A model generated the notes under the pieces. The model was not told where the DNA came from, searched no databases, and saw only the letters and a program-made list of their open reading frames with translations. DNA of 64,000 nucleotides from Nostoc sp. NIES-4103 (GTDB taxonomy: Bacteria; Cyanobacteriota; Cyanobacteriia; Cyanobacteriales; Nostocaceae). Made by a program: the position numbers and the translations under genes. Positions 8,660 to 17,705 of the stretch are shown one piece after another (position 1 is the first letter of the stretch; every line of letters starts with the position of its first letter). Location of the stretch: contig NZ_AP018288.1 of the NCBI RefSeq assembly GCF_002368335.1, forward strand, positions 5,481,763 through 5,545,762, given 5' to 3'.

Positions 8660-9406
8660 TTAACTGTCAGTTGGACTCGACTGATCTTCCGGTACAGGTG
8701 GTGTGTCTTCTTTGGGAGCAGCCACCTTTACCATGGCATGGCGCAGCACGCGATCGCCCAAATAATATCCGCGTACTAACTCTTCTAACACTGTTCCTTC
8801 CGGATGTTCATCCGTAGGTTCCCGCATTACTGCTTCATGTAGGTTAGGATCAAATTCTTGACCTTCTGGACGCATTGGGGATACGCCTAAACGCTTCAAG
8901 GAATCTACTAATTGTTTGTAAACGCCTTGATAACTTTTGTGGATCGTCATCTCACCTTCAGTTTGGGGCTTCAGGTGCGATCGCGCCCGTTCAAAATTAT
9001 CCACCACTGGCAGCAATTCCAGAATTGTGTTCCGCTTCACCTGTGCGTCTAGTTCTTCTTTTTCTTTGCTGGTGCGTTTACGGTAATTTTCAAAATCTGC
9101 CGCAATCCGCATGTATTGAGTACTACGTTCTTCTAGTTGGGCTTTGAGTAACTCAACTTGTTGAGTCAATGCTGCCAAAGCTGCTGTTTCTACTTCTGCC
9201 TTTTCAGGTGCAGCGACGCCATTGTCTGGTGTAAGTGTCGTATCTCCCGATACATTGTTTGGGGCTGCCACTTGCTCAGTAACCTCGCTGCCAGATTCGT
9301 TGGAGTTTATTTGCGTTGGGGAGTCGCTCATAATTACTTGCTTTACCTCTGTTGGTTCACCCAATTGCTGGCTTGTATTGTTTACCTGTTTATTGTCGTC
9401 CATCAT
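8660..9406 (-). CDS. grpE: nucleotide exchange factor GrpE
   Basis: A 248-residue GrpE. The first ~75 residues are a polar, low-complexity extension. A long coiled coil (LAALTQQVELLKAQLEERST) and the conserved RIAADFENYRKRTSKE block (about 100-115) follow, then the beta-wing domain with VREPTDE/GYYLGDRVLRHAMVKV near 205-230. It releases ADP from DnaK and restarts the chaperone cycle. Two adjacent ATG codons start the frame; I use the first. It is the promoter-proximal gene of the leftward chaperone group and is divergent from pilB, 490 bases away. Confidence 0.95.
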   Translation of the reverse strand: MMDDNKQVNNTSQQLGEPTEVKQVIMSDSPTQINSNESGSEVTEQVAAPNNVSGDTTLTPDNGVAAPEKAEVETAALAALTQQVELLKAQLEERSTQYMRIAADFENYRKRTSKEKEELDAQVKRNTILELLPVVDNFERARSHLKPQTEGEMTIHKSYQGVYKQLVDSLKRLGVSPMRPEGQEFDPNLHEAVMREPTDEHPEGTVLEELVRGYYLGDRVLRHAMVKVAAPKEDTPPVPEDQSSPTDS

Positions 9407-9896
9407 TGTCTACTCATCCCAGATACTATTAATGGCAGCAGGTCACTCAAGCTTGCAACCATTGCTATTCAAGCTTTGCAGCTAAAGCTGATTTTGTTGC
9501 CAAAATTTGACTGGAAGTGATGTAACCGTCCTCTTATTGTGACAAATGGTGAACACGTTAGCGTAAACGCCCTAGGGGCGGTAAGCCGAACTAGTAGGAC
9601 AGCTCTAGGAATAGGTCTTGTAGATGAGTAGCGCTGGATATATTTCGCACCCTCATCATTATTTATAACAGGAGGCAGGAGGCAGGAATTATTCTCTCAT
9701 ACCATTTCACGAAATTCCTAATTACAGTTCACTCCCCCAAATTCCCCAGCTCCCCCATGCCCTATTCCCAACCTCAACAAATAATCTAGCTGCGTAAGTC
9801 TTGACACTAAAGTGAATTTGCTAAGTGTAAATGAAAATTCTGTGCTTCAGGCTGGGAATACTTTAACCAGAGGTTTTCCCTACTCATTGCTCATTT
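9407..9896. other. divergent gap between grpE and pilB
   Basis: No gene seen. It must hold the promoters of both groups. A short tandem AGGAGGC run lies at 9669-9685, and GCTGCGTAAGTCTTGACA at 9788-9805 resembles a single end of the ~92-bp inverted-repeat element at 21061. Confidence 0.5.
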
Positions 9897-11912
9897 ATGA
9901 CTTACTCGTCACCACAACGGCGCAGTACCGCTCTAACTACTAGAACAGAGTTTTCACCCTTTGGCAGCAAGCTAGTACAATCTGGCTACGTCAATACCGA
10001 ACAGATGAGGCAGGCGTTGATTGAAAGCCGCAAGTCTGGCAGACCCCTGACAGAAGTGCTGGAATCAATCACTGGGCGACAACTAACACCTGAGTTTCTC
10101 AGGCAATACAAGAAACAGCAGCTATTTGAACTGAAGATACTATACGGTGTTGAATTCCTCGATCCGGAAGTCAACAACATTGGCAGCACGATGGTGGGGA
10201 ATCTGATTGAAAGCTTGATTCCCGTAGATATTTGTCGTCGCCATCGCCTAGTACCACTATCAAAAAACGAAGAGCAAAATCCGCCCTGTGTTTTAGTGGC
10301 AATGGTCGATCCAGATAATCTAGAAGCTTCGGACGACTTGAACCGCATCTTGCGCCCCCAAGGCTTAGCATTACAGCGGATGGTGATTACCCAGGAAGAT
10401 TATCAACAGCTGATCAACCAATATTTGGATGAATTGGCTGTACGCCAAAAGCACCTAGAACAAGAAAAATTTACAGATATCAATCAGGATTTAGAAAATC
10501 TGGGAAATCTTGACCTAGAAGATGCCCCTGATGATATGGAGGCTGACTTAGGAGCAGCAATGAAGGGTGCAGAGGATGCACCAGTCATCAGCCTTGTCAA
10601 CAGAATTCTTGCTAAAGCTTTGCACGAGAAGGTTTCTGATATTCACATTGAACCACAGGAAGAAAATTTACGCATTCGTTTTCGTAAGGATGGGGTGCTG
10701 CGGGAAGCTTTCCCTGAACTACCCAAAAAAATCATTCCGGCGGTGACAGCCCGATTCAAAATCATCTCTAATCTGGATATTGCCGAACGACGTTTGCCTC
10801 AAGATGGTCGTATCCGACGCGTATTTGAGGGTCGGAAGGTAGATTTCCGTGTGAATACCTTGCCCAGTCGCTATGGGGAAAAGGTAGTACTGCGGATTTT
10901 GGATAACTCTTCCACCCAACTGGGATTGAATAAGTTAATCACCGACCCAGAAACTTTGCAGATAGTGCAGGAGATGGTGAGCCGTCCCTTTGGGTTGATT
11001 TTGGTGACTGGGCCTACTGGTTCTGGTAAAACAACTTCGCTGTATTCGGCACTGGCAGAAAAGAACTCTCCTGGAATTAATATTAGTACCGTAGAAGACC
11101 CAATTGAATACAGTTTGCCAGGGATTACTCAAGTACAGGTAATTCGGGAAAAAGGGCTAGATTTTGCCACCGCTTTGCGGGCTTTCTTACGACAAGACCC
11201 GGACGTACTGCTAGTGGGTGAAACGCGAGATAAAGAAACAGCAAAAACAGCGATTGAAGCTGCTTTAACTGGTCACTTAGTATTAACTACCTTACATACC
11301 AATGATGCCCCAGGAGCGATCGCTCGTTTGGGAGAAATGGGTATTGAACCTTTCATGGTTTCTAGTTCTTTGATTGGTGTTTTAGCACAACGCTTAGTGC
11401 GGCGTGTATGTTCGGATTGCCGCATTCCCTATACTCCCACGACTGAAGAACTAGCTCGTTATGGTCTATCTGCTTCCCAAAATGTAGGAATAACTTTCTA
11501 CAAAGCTAACAGTTTGACACTAGAAGCTCTCAATGAAGCCAAAGCCAAAAATCAGTCGATTTGTCCAACATGTAACGGTGTTGGCTACAAGGGTCGTTGT
11601 GGTGTTTATGAAGTCATGCGAGTTACCGAAAACCTGCAAACCCTAATTAACGAAGAAGCACCAACAGAACGCATCAAAGAAGTAGCTGTTGAGGAGGGGA
11701 TGAAAACCTTACTGGCTTACAGTTTGGACTTAGTACGCCAAGGAGCCACCACCCTCGAAGAAGTAGAACGGGTGACTTTTACTGACACAGGTTTGGAAGC
11801 AGAGTTAAAAGCCAAACGCAAGAGCGGTCTTACCTGTCGCACTTGTAGTGCTGAATTAAAACCGGAATGGCTAGATTGTCCTTACTGTATGACACCTCGT
11901 TTTCAAGATTAG
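9897..11912 (+). CDS. pilB: type IV pilus assembly ATPase PilB
   Basis: A 671-residue GspE/PilB-family hexameric ATPase that powers pilin polymerisation at the inner membrane. It has an N-terminal GspE domain (about 30-190), the Walker A GPTGSGKTT (from residue 372), DPDVLLVGETRD (Walker B/Asp box) and a HTNDAPGAI His box. A tetracysteine zinc motif follows (CSDC ... CPTCNGVGYKGRCG). The last 30 residues carry two more CxxC pairs (CRTC ... CPYC), a second zinc-ribbon-like tail. It heads a pilB-pilT-pilC group, here for motility, uptake or hormogonium pili. Upstream DNA includes a pilB promoter region without an obvious repeat. Confidence 0.95.
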   Translation: MTYSSPQRRSTALTTRTEFSPFGSKLVQSGYVNTEQMRQALIESRKSGRPLTEVLESITGRQLTPEFLRQYKKQQLFELKILYGVEFLDPEVNNIGSTMVGNLIESLIPVDICRRHRLVPLSKNEEQNPPCVLVAMVDPDNLEASDDLNRILRPQGLALQRMVITQEDYQQLINQYLDELAVRQKHLEQEKFTDINQDLENLGNLDLEDAPDDMEADLGAAMKGAEDAPVISLVNRILAKALHEKVSDIHIEPQEENLRIRFRKDGVLREAFPELPKKIIPAVTARFKIISNLDIAERRLPQDGRIRRVFEGRKVDFRVNTLPSRYGEKVVLRILDNSSTQLGLNKLITDPETLQIVQEMVSRPFGLILVTGPTGSGKTTSLYSALAEKNSPGINISTVEDPIEYSLPGITQVQVIREKGLDFATALRAFLRQDPDVLLVGETRDKETAKTAIEAALTGHLVLTTLHTNDAPGAIARLGEMGIEPFMVSSSLIGVLAQRLVRRVCSDCRIPYTPTTEELARYGLSASQNVGITFYKANSLTLEALNEAKAKNQSICPTCNGVGYKGRCGVYEVMRVTENLQTLINEEAPTERIKEVAVEEGMKTLLAYSLDLVRQGATTLEEVERVTFTDTGLEAELKAKRKSGLTCRTCSAELKPEWLDCPYCMTPRFQD

Positions 11913-12003
11913 TCAATAGTCAAGAGTCAATAGTCAAGAGTCATTAGTTAGTGGTTTTAAACAAATGACAACTGACAAATGACTAATGACAACTAACAAC
12001 TAA
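11911..12003. repeat. mirrored STRR array between pilB and pilT
   Basis: AGTCAATAGTCAAGAGTCA-type heptamers face, across a TTTTAAAC spacer, ACAACTGACAAATGACTAATGAC units of the complementary family. The array starts at the pilB stop (TAG). Confidence 0.85.
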
Positions 12004-12019
12004 CCAAGGAAGTAGAACT

Positions 12020-13141
12020 ATGGAATTGATGATTGAAGACTTGATGGAGCAATTGATTGAAATGGGTGGTTCGGATATGCATTTATCCGCTGGTTTACCT
12101 CCCTACTTCCGCATCAGTGGCAAACTCACCCCCATTGGTGACCAACCTATGACTGCTGATCAGTGCCAAAGACTGATTTTTAGTATGCTGAACAATACCC
12201 AGCGGAAAACCTTAGAGCAGACTTGGGAATTAGATTGTTCTTATGGTGTGAAGGGATTAGCTCGTTTCCGGGTTAATGTCTACAAAGAGCGTGGTGCTTA
12301 TGCTGCTTGTTTAAGGGCATTAAGTTCTAAAATTCCTAACTTTGAGAAATTAGGTCTGCCAGATGTGGTGCGGGAAATGTCCGACAAGCCTAGAGGACTA
12401 ATTCTGGTTACAGGCCCCACAGGTTCAGGAAAGACAACTACTCTAGCGGCAATGATCGATTTGATTAACCGCACTAAGGCAGAGCATATTTTAACGGTGG
12501 AAGATCCGATTGAATTTGTTTATGAACCCATCAAAAGCTTAGTTCACCAACGACAACTGGGTGAGGATACCAAGAGTTTTGCCAATGCCTTAAAAGCAGC
12601 TTTGCGGGAAGACCCAGATATTATTCTGGTGGGGGAAATGCGGGACTTGGAAACGATTTCTTTGGCGATTTCAGCAGCAGAAACAGGACACTTAGTATTT
12701 GGTACACTGCACACCAGTTCTGCTGCACAGACTGTTGACCGGATTATCGACGTTTTCCCCCATGAAAAACAAACTCAAGTGCGAGTGCAGTTGTCTAACT
12801 CGCTGGTAGCGGTATTTAGTCAGACTTTAGTACCAAAGAAAAATCCCAAACCGGGTGAGTATGGTCGAGTAATGGCTCAAGAAATTCTAATCGTTACTCC
12901 CGCTGTTTCTAACTTGATTCGAGAAGGCAAAACATCTCAAATTTACTCGGCTATTCAAACAGGTGGCAAATTAGGGATGCAAACTCTAGAGAAAGTTTTA
13001 GCAGATTTGTATAAAGCTGGAACTATTTCCTTTGAGGCGGCGATGTCTAAAACTTCTAAACCAGATGAAATTCAACGTCTTATTGGTAGTGCTGCACCGC
13101 AGCCAGGAAGTGCAAAACCTGGTGTTGGAGCAAGCAGATAG
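12020..13141 (+). CDS. pilT: type IV pilus retraction ATPase PilT
   Basis: A 373-residue PilT that drives pilus retraction. An N-terminal PAS-like domain (GGSDMHLSAGLPPYFRISG) is followed by Walker A GPTGSGKTTT (residues 132-141), REDPDIILVGEMRD, the HTSSAAQTVDRIIDVFP His box and the retraction-specific VSNLIREGKTSQI helix near residue 300. That helix corresponds to the AIRNLIRE motif of PilT and separates it from PilB. An AAGGAAG ribosome site precedes the ATG. The gene lies between pilB and pilC with repeat-filled gaps of about 107 and 124 bases, so co-transcription is likely. Confidence 0.96.
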   Translation: MELMIEDLMEQLIEMGGSDMHLSAGLPPYFRISGKLTPIGDQPMTADQCQRLIFSMLNNTQRKTLEQTWELDCSYGVKGLARFRVNVYKERGAYAACLRALSSKIPNFEKLGLPDVVREMSDKPRGLILVTGPTGSGKTTTLAAMIDLINRTKAEHILTVEDPIEFVYEPIKSLVHQRQLGEDTKSFANALKAALREDPDIILVGEMRDLETISLAISAAETGHLVFGTLHTSSAAQTVDRIIDVFPHEKQTQVRVQLSNSLVAVFSQTLVPKKNPKPGEYGRVMAQEILIVTPAVSNLIREGKTSQIYSAIQTGGKLGMQTLEKVLADLYKAGTISFEAAMSKTSKPDEIQRLIGSAAPQPGSAKPGVGASR

Positions 13142-13149
13142 CATTAAAT

Positions 13150-13232
13150 CTTACTATAGTCAATAGTTAATAGTCAATGGTCAATAGTTATTACTAATAA
13201 CTATGGACTATAGACTATGTACTATGGGCTAA
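13150..13232. repeat. mirrored STRR array between pilT and pilC
   Basis: ATAGTCAATAGTTAATAGTCAATGG units are followed by ACTATGGACTATAGACTATG units on the same strand, which are complementary in kind. Confidence 0.75.
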
Positions 13233-13265
13233 ATTACTACATTTGAATTTTAAATTTCTGAATCC

Positions 13266-14489
13266 ATGCCCACATTTGTTGCTCGCGTGCGGGACTCACA
13301 AGGAAAAACTAGAACGGAAAAAGTTAGCGCTGAATCCTTAGCGCAAGCTCGTACTAATCTTAGAGATAAAGGTTTTGTAGTCCAAGAACTCAAACAATTT
13401 CAAGGCTTTCAATCAAGCTTTGATTTGAACAAAATCCAGAATTCTTTTGTTAAGGTTACGGTTAAGGAAAAAGCAGTTTTTTCTCGTCAACTTGCTACCT
13501 TGGTAAATGCTGGAGTAGCAATTGTTCGAGGTTTGGGGGTGCTATCTGACCAGTGTACTAATGCGAAACTGAAACAAGCTCTCATCGATATTAGTAATGA
13601 TGTACAGAGTGGTGTTAATCTTTCAGATTCAATGCGTAAGCATCCTGACTGTTTCGATGGATTGTATGTCAGTATGATTCAAGCTGGCGAAGTTGGTGGT
13701 GTACTTGACGAAGTACTCGCTCGGTTAGCTAAATTATTGGAAGATGTTGCCCGATTACAAAACCAAATTAAATCAGCGTTAGCTTATCCAGTTGTTGTAG
13801 GTTTTTTAGCTACCGCTATCTTTGTTGGGATGACAGTTTTTCTCATCCCAATTTTTGCTGGTATTTTCAAAGAATTAGGAACTGAATTGCCTGCTCTAAC
13901 TCAATTCTTGATGACTTGTAGTGAAATATTAAGAAGTTTTTGGTCTGTAGTAATCGTAGTCATTTTTATAGGTTTAAGTATTGCCTATAAGCAGTACTAC
14001 AAAACTCGCGTTGGTAAGGAAACTATTGACCGTCTTTCTTTGAAGGTGCCGTTGTTTGGTGACTTGATTCAAAAATCGGCAGTGGCTCGCTTTAGCCGAA
14101 CTTTTGGTGCTTTGACTCGCTCAGGTGTACCAATTCTGACTTCTTTAGAAATTGTGCGAGATACATCAGGAAACCAAGTAGTTGCTAATGCTATAGATGG
14201 AGCGCGTGCAGAAATTCAACAAGGAGGCATGATTAGCATTGCCTTGCAAAGAGATAAAGTTTTTCCGATTATGGCAATTCAAATGATTAGTATCGGAGAA
14301 GAAACTGGTGAATTAGATGCAATGTTGATGAAGGTTGCCGATTTCTACGAAGATGAAGTTGAACAAGCAGTCAAAGCATTAACTAGTATTTTAGAGCCAA
14401 TAATGATCGTTGTTCTAGGCGGTATGGTTGGTACTATTCTTTTAGCAATGTATCTGCCTCTGTTCAAGGTATTTGAAAAGCTGGGATAA
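13266..14489 (+). CDS. pilC: type IV pilus inner-membrane platform protein PilC
   Basis: A 407-residue GspF/PilC family protein with two T2SSF domains (about 70-195 and 275-400). KAVFSRQLATLVNAGVAIVRGL and VARFSRTFGALTRSGVPIL open the two repeats. Three hydrophobic segments are seen near 170-195, 215-240 and 375-400, and the N-terminal ~60 residues form the usual cytoplasmic domain. It forms the membrane platform turned by PilB and PilT. It is third in the pilBTC group; repeats follow its TAA stop. Confidence 0.95.
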   Translation: MPTFVARVRDSQGKTRTEKVSAESLAQARTNLRDKGFVVQELKQFQGFQSSFDLNKIQNSFVKVTVKEKAVFSRQLATLVNAGVAIVRGLGVLSDQCTNAKLKQALIDISNDVQSGVNLSDSMRKHPDCFDGLYVSMIQAGEVGGVLDEVLARLAKLLEDVARLQNQIKSALAYPVVVGFLATAIFVGMTVFLIPIFAGIFKELGTELPALTQFLMTCSEILRSFWSVVIVVIFIGLSIAYKQYYKTRVGKETIDRLSLKVPLFGDLIQKSAVARFSRTFGALTRSGVPILTSLEIVRDTSGNQVVANAIDGARAEIQQGGMISIALQRDKVFPIMAIQMISIGEETGELDAMLMKVADFYEDEVEQAVKALTSILEPIMIVVLGGMVGTILLAMYLPLFKVFEKLG

Positions 14490-14493
14490 TTAA

Positions 14494-14610
14494 AAGTTAG
14501 GAGTTAGGAGTTAGGAGTTAAAAGTTGAAATAGTTAATTACTAACTCTTAATTTATGACAATTATAAAATTTAATTTTTAACTACTCACTTTTCACTCTT
14601 AACTTATTTA
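14494..14610. repeat. STRR array AGTTAGG / mirrored TAACTCT
   Basis: AAAGTTAGGAGTTAGGAGTTAGGAGTT faces, after an AT-rich spacer, ACTAACTCTTAA and CTACTCACTTTTCACTC units. It fills the gap between pilC and the next gene. Confidence 0.75.
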
Positions 14611-14617
14611 ATAACCC

Positions 14618-15178
14618 ATGCCTGTACAAAAATCTGACTACGAAGCGAGCTTGGCTGAGTATAGCAATCATTTAGCCGCGATCGCTTTACTCAAGCAACA
14701 CCGACCATACTTGGAAATGATTCCTAGTCTACGCCGTCCTGATGACAGTGTGATCACTATCCCTTTGCCAATTGTTCGCTTTCGTAGCACTGTGACGACA
14801 ACCCCACAGGCGACTTGTCTACCTTGTGATGTGGCGATTTTAATGTGCGATCCAGAGTGGAAAATCAAAACTGGTGTTGAAATTTTGATTTTTATTCATC
14901 GTCCCCACGAAGACTTTTCTGATTTGTTGGGACGCTGGCGACAAACTCAGGTTTGTCTAGATCAAGATTATGAGTGGCTAATGCCTCCCCGCCACAGTCA
15001 TATTTTGAGTGAGGGAGCTAATACGATATATCCTTTGTTTATAGTTTTTCCTGAAACATCAGAACGTATCCAACGGGGTCTTGTGGGTGCTGAACTTCCA
15101 TTTATTATGGAAGCAGAACAATTAGTAATTGAAGATAATTTAATAGACTCTTGCTCTTCAGAAAGTCCACAAGCTTAA
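14618..15178 (+). CDS. uncharacterised 186-aa protein downstream of pilC
   Basis: I do not recognise this family. It is soluble, with mixed alpha/beta character and no clear membrane segment. It has LKQHRPYLEMIPSLRRPDDS near residues 25-45, a PIVRFRSTVTT strand region, and the segment VEILIFIHRPHEDFSDLLGRWR near 90-110. It ends in an acidic, Ser-rich tail. Its position 128 bases after pilC, same strand, suggests a pilus-linked or merely adjacent role. Codon use and GC look like the neighbours. Confidence 0.65.
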   Translation: MPVQKSDYEASLAEYSNHLAAIALLKQHRPYLEMIPSLRRPDDSVITIPLPIVRFRSTVTTTPQATCLPCDVAILMCDPEWKIKTGVEILIFIHRPHEDFSDLLGRWRQTQVCLDQDYEWLMPPRHSHILSEGANTIYPLFIVFPETSERIQRGLVGAELPFIMEAEQLVIEDNLIDSCSSESPQA

Positions 15179-15303
15179 AAGAGTTAAGAGTTAAAAGTGA
15201 GGAGTTAGAAGTTGGAATTTATAAGTCAAATTAAAAATTGAAATTTTACAACTTGAGATTTTCAATTTAAACTCTCAACTCCTAACTCTAAACTCCTAAC
15301 TAT
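15179..15303. repeat. mirrored STRR array at a convergent gene junction
   Basis: AGAGTTAAGAGTTAAAAGTGAGGAG units run away from the plus-strand gene. After a central AT-rich part, CTCAACTCCTAACTCTAAACTCC units lead to the minus-strand gene. In RNA from either strand this would pair as a long stem between the two convergent genes. Confidence 0.8.
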
Positions 15304-16307
15304 TACTTAACAAATTGGGGCATAATTTCAGCAGCGGTAAATATGCCATAGATGCCGCGCTGGTGCAGTTGTCTACCAGCTTTGAGATAGCCAAAGGCAG
15401 GGCCGCAAACATTAGCTGCCATGCTGGTTTCATCTCCCAAAGTAAAGGTATGGGTGGAAATCTTACCTTCAAAGGTGCGTCCAGTGACTTTAACGTTGGT
15501 GCTGAGGGGCTTTTTAGGATTACGGGTATCAACAACGCCGCCAACAGTTACGCGATCGCGTCCCACTATTCCCGCTACTTCTAACATTACATCATCGGCG
15601 TGTTCCATGTTCTCCAAGGTCAACACGCCATTTGTTTTATCTAGTAATGCTTCTACTTCCGCGTCTGTCATTGCTCTAGCAGTTTCCACTGTATAACCAG
15701 GCATATGCCCAATGTCCTCGCGGACGGTGGCGCGGTAAGCTTCCCAATTGGCAATTCCCACGCCAAAGGTAATTTCAACTTTATGAATTTCGGCGTAGCT
15801 TTGGGCGGCTAAAGCGGCGGCGGCGGTTAATAGTCCTGGTGTTGCACCGCATCCTGTCATGTAGGTAATACCTGCGGCTTCGAGTTCCTCTTTCATTGCC
15901 AATAGTTGTTCTACGGCGCTGGTACGCTTGATTGCATCCACTAGCACCCCACGCCAACCAGATTGGATAAATTGCTTGGCTACAGAGGGTATAAAGTCGT
16001 TAGGTAGGTTGGGTAAAGCTAGAAAATACCCATCTACAGCTTGTGTGCGATCGATTAAATCCTGAATACTACGATTTGTTAATGTCCCGACTGGTTCTAA
16101 ATAACCTACTGAACCTTGAGACTGGTAAGTTGCAATGCATTGTTGAATATTTAAACCTTCTGCGGCGTAAGCGTAGCCTTTTTGATCTGCGACTGCGACT
16201 AAAATCATTTCCCGTTTGCCAGCAAGTAGCTTGGCGGCTGCTTGTCCTAGTCCGCCAAAACCTAGTACACCGACGCGGATTGTTTTATTCGCTTGTTCTG
16301 TATTCAT
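15303..16307 (-). CDS. saccharopine dehydrogenase-like NAD(P)-binding oxidoreductase
   Basis: A 334-residue protein starting with a Rossmann motif IRVGVLGFGGLGQAAAKLL (about 11-28). A catalytic-domain region contains YMTGCGATPGLLTAAAALAAQ (about 150-170), typical of saccharopine dehydrogenase-like enzymes that bind an amino-acid or amine substrate. The exact substrate cannot be read from the sequence. It is conserved in many cyanobacteria as far as I recall. The frame opens with a TTG two codons earlier; the ATG at 16307 is more plausible. It stands alone, convergent with the 186-aa gene and divergent from the Gly/Ala-rich gene. Alternatives include an amino-acid or carboxyspermidine-type dehydrogenase. 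Confidence 0.7.
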   Translation of the reverse strand: MNTEQANKTIRVGVLGFGGLGQAAAKLLAGKREMILVAVADQKGYAYAAEGLNIQQCIATYQSQGSVGYLEPVGTLTNRSIQDLIDRTQAVDGYFLALPNLPNDFIPSVAKQFIQSGWRGVLVDAIKRTSAVEQLLAMKEELEAAGITYMTGCGATPGLLTAAAALAAQSYAEIHKVEITFGVGIANWEAYRATVREDIGHMPGYTVETARAMTDAEVEALLDKTNGVLTLENMEHADDVMLEVAGIVGRDRVTVGGVVDTRNPKKPLSTNVKVTGRTFEGKISTHTFTLGDETSMAANVCGPAFGYLKAGRQLHQRGIYGIFTAAEIMPQFVK

Positions 16308-16551
16308 AGTCAATTTGTGGAGTTGAGTTAATAGCTTTCAGTATTTACCGTCTTGTCTGATGGCTATAAAGGTTAATTATGCTTTATTTTTCTAAGTTCT
16401 GAGGCTGACGGATGCGTATTTTTAACTGAAAAGTCTTTATTGCTGCTTCCCAAATCAGCAAAATTTTACTAGTGCTTATACTGTTTTAAGCGTAGTAATA
16501 ATTATGCTCTATTAGTATTGTACGGCGCACCAGATTAGGAGAAATTAATTC

Positions 16552-17133
16552 ATGAGTTTTGAAGATATTGGCACTGAAGCTGCTGAAAAAGTTGCAGAAA
16601 TTGCTGTAGAAAAAACTTTAGGCATTAAAGACATAAAGACGGTACGAGCAGTTGTAGAGACTGGTGCAGCGGCGGGCGCTGCTGTCAGTGCTGCCACAGG
16701 GTTATCTGTAGCAGCAACTTCAGGAGCAGGAATTACTTCGGGTCTAGCAGCAGCAGGTGGTATCGTTGGTGGTGGCATGGCAGCTGCTCCTGCGGTATTG
16801 GCAGCAGGCCCAGCTTATGCTGGGGCAAAAATAATGAATGAAACTTTGTTCAAAGACCAACCTGATTTGTCTGAGGAAGAACGTGAAGCTCGTGCAGCTG
16901 CAAGAAGAGCTACAAACATTGGATCTGCTGCTGGTATAGCTGGTGCTGGTGCTATAACAGTAGCTGGTGGTGCTTCTGGTGCTGCAATTATGAGTACCCT
17001 TGCAGGTATCGGTGGTGTTGTTGGGGGAGGTGCAATCGCTGGTACTGCCATAGTTGCTGCTGCACCTGTTGCTGCTGCGGCAGCTATTGGATTCGGTATA
17101 TACAAATTGTTTGGTGGCGGTAAGGAAAATTAG
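16552..17133 (+). CDS. Gly/Ala-rich glycine-zipper membrane protein
   Basis: A 193-residue protein of very low complexity. A short charged N-terminus (to about residue 30) is followed by long Gly/Ala/Thr/Ile-rich hydrophobic stretches (about 37-105 and 125-187). These are split by one charged segment, DLSEEEREARAAARRATN (about 103-123). The spaced glycines resemble glycine-zipper membrane proteins. No enzyme motif is seen. An AGGAGA ribosome site precedes the ATG. A strong nested hairpin terminator lies about 100 bases downstream. Function unknown; membrane association is inferred from hydrophobicity. Confidence 0.7.
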   Translation: MSFEDIGTEAAEKVAEIAVEKTLGIKDIKTVRAVVETGAAAGAAVSAATGLSVAATSGAGITSGLAAAGGIVGGGMAAAPAVLAAGPAYAGAKIMNETLFKDQPDLSEEEREARAAARRATNIGSAAGIAGAGAITVAGGASGAAIMSTLAGIGGVVGGGAIAGTAIVAAAPVAAAAAIGFGIYKLFGGGKEN

Positions 17134-17230
17134 CGTTAAATAATTCAGTTGAAAAATTTGAATTCAATTCAGTAAAAACTCAGTTGCTCTAAATTTAATG
17201 TATAATAATTAGCAAGAGAAATAAAATTTG

Positions 17231-17297
17231 AATGCCTGTGTATTTTGAGCGCAAACAGCTTTTTGGCTGTATAGCTTAATTTGCACAGGCATTTTTT
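17231..17297 (+). terminator. nested hairpin terminator
   Basis: The outer stem AATGCCTGTG / CACAGGCATT (17231-17240 with 17284-17293) is followed by T residues. Inside it lies a second hairpin, ACAGC / GCTGT (17255-17270). This larger-than-usual terminator follows the Gly/Ala-rich gene and lies just ahead of the DUF6883 gene. A small structured RNA is also possible. Confidence 0.6.
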
Positions 17298-17338
17298 ATG
17301 TTTATACTCTCCACAAAAATAATTAAAAAATTAAAATT

Positions 17339-17686
17339 ATGTTTAACTTCACTAATCTAATCCCAAATGCAGAAAATGCAGTCGTTGAAATTCGTAAGCT
17401 TCGTGACTACTGCCTTAATTCACAGCATGATCAAGGAAAACATAAAGCTCGTCTCTTTTTATCAAGCTTGGGTATGACAGCAGACAATGCTGAGGAATTA
17501 CGCCAGATTCTTTTAGAAATAGTCAAAACGCATGAGGCTAGTTTGGGTAAGCGTGATGAATTTGGACAACGCTACATAATAGATTTCACGCTGGAATGGC
17601 AAGATAAAAGTGCAACCATTCGTAGTGCTTGGATGATCGAAAATGATTCTGATATCCCAAAATTAACGACTTGCTATCCTTTGTAA
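17339..17686 (+). CDS. DUF6883-family protein
   Basis: A 115-residue protein with PNAENAVVEIRKLRDYCLNSQHDQGKHKARLF near the N-terminus and GQRYIIDFTLEWQDKSATIRSAWMI towards the C-terminus. These match the small DUF6883 family as I recall it. Members are often found beside DUF4926 genes, as here (19-base gap, same strand). A toxin-antitoxin or immunity-type role has been suggested by such pairing but is not shown. No membrane segment. Confidence 0.75.
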   Translation: MFNFTNLIPNAENAVVEIRKLRDYCLNSQHDQGKHKARLFLSSLGMTADNAEELRQILLEIVKTHEASLGKRDEFGQRYIIDFTLEWQDKSATIRSAWMIENDSDIPKLTTCYPL

Positions 17687-17705
17687 TATCTGGAGATGAT
17701 ACAAG

